Shown here one piece after another: positions 21,739 through 22,035 of a stretch of 22,035 nt of DNA (position 1 is its first letter; each line of letters begins with the position of its first letter). Made by a program: the position numbers and the translations under genes. Source of the DNA: Clostridium sp. CAG:1013 (GTDB lineage: Bacteria > Bacillota > Clostridia > Oscillospirales > Acutalibacteraceae); contig HF972662.1 in NCBI GenBank assembly GCA_000432995.1, positions 21,837 through 43,871 of the forward strand, in the 5' to 3' direction. The notes below the pieces were generated by a model. It saw only the letters and a program-made list of their open reading frames with translations, was not told where the DNA came from and made no database searches.

Positions 21739-22035
21739 TTAGCGATAAATGATGTCGTCCCGGGCGGGGCCGTTGGAGACCATGGTGATGGGCACACCGA
21801 TGTGCTTCTCCGCGAACTCCACATACTTCCGGGCATTCTCAGGCAGGTCCTCGTACTTCTTGATGCCGCCAATGTCGCACTTCCAGCCGGGCAGCACTTC
21901 CAGAATGGGCTTGCAGTGCTTCAGCTGAGAGGTGGGCGGGAAATTGTCGATCCGCTTGCCGTTGAGCTCATAGCCAACGCACACGGGGATCTCATCCAGA
22001 TAGCCCAGGGCGTCCAGCACAGTGAAGGCCACTGC
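21739..22035 (-). CDS. purA: Adenylosuccinate synthetase (C-terminal part only)
   Basis: The last 98 residues of PurA, continuing past the right end of the window. GYELNGKRIDNFPP, CKPILEVLPGW, the DLPENARKYVEF segment and the ending VPITMVSNGPARDD match the C-terminus, which closes over GTP and IMP. The enzyme makes adenylosuccinate from IMP, GTP and aspartate. Stop is TAA. No strong terminator follows (only a 5-bp AGGCG/CGCCT stem without a T-run), so read-through into glmS is possible. Confidence 0.95.
   Translation of the reverse strand, partial: AVAFTVLDALGYLDEIPVCVGYELNGKRIDNFPPTSQLKHCKPILEVLPGWKCDIGGIKKYEDLPENARKYVEFAEKHIGVPITMVSNGPARDDIIYR

Overview
The window reads as a piece of a Firmicutes (Clostridia) chromosome, most likely from an Oscillospirales-type gut anaerobe. 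This is inferred from moderately GC-rich core genes, strong AGGAGG-type ribosome sites, a TTG start, sigma-A promoters with 17-bp spacing, and the families present (NCS2 permease, MoxR/DUF58 operon, CsoR, GlmS). Genus cannot be settled from the sequence alone.

Left core region (1-7428). The tail of an AzgA-type purine permease is followed by a small possible leader peptide, an inositol-monophosphatase-family gene, a leftward moxR-DUF58-membrane protein operon, and a metal module. That module is a CsoR-type sensor followed by an HMA-less P1B ATPase whose promoter contains a CsoR-like palindrome.

Mobile element (about 7429-13898). An AT-rich insertion of about 6.5 kb sits exactly at the 3' end of a guaA-like gene. 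It carries a tyrosine integrase next to the insertion point, a serine resolvase, an XRE repressor with two matching operators, a two-gene membrane/zinc-ribbon cassette, a roughly 180-nt structured RNA ending in a terminator, a DEAD-like helicase and a small HTH protein. Imperfect attachment sites (12 of 15 bases) and repeats of TGTTCCGCA lie at both ends. The helicase and the small HTH gene contain three in-frame TAG codons in otherwise intact frames. No TAG ends any host gene seen here, so amber reading as sense in this element is the most interesting hypothesis; ordinary nonsense decay is the alternative.

Right core region (13884-22035). The left guaA-like gene encodes only the ATP-pyrophosphatase half of GMP synthetase and has a structured 5' leader. 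A low-GC ABC exporter (ATPase plus permease) lies between it and a second, full-length guaA, with a decayed recombinase-like fragment between the exporter and that guaA. Then come glmS and the end of purA, all leftward. The purine theme (permease, two GMP synthetases, PurA) recurs across the window; glmS and guaA both use glutamine as amide donor.

No tRNA, rRNA or CRISPR array was seen.
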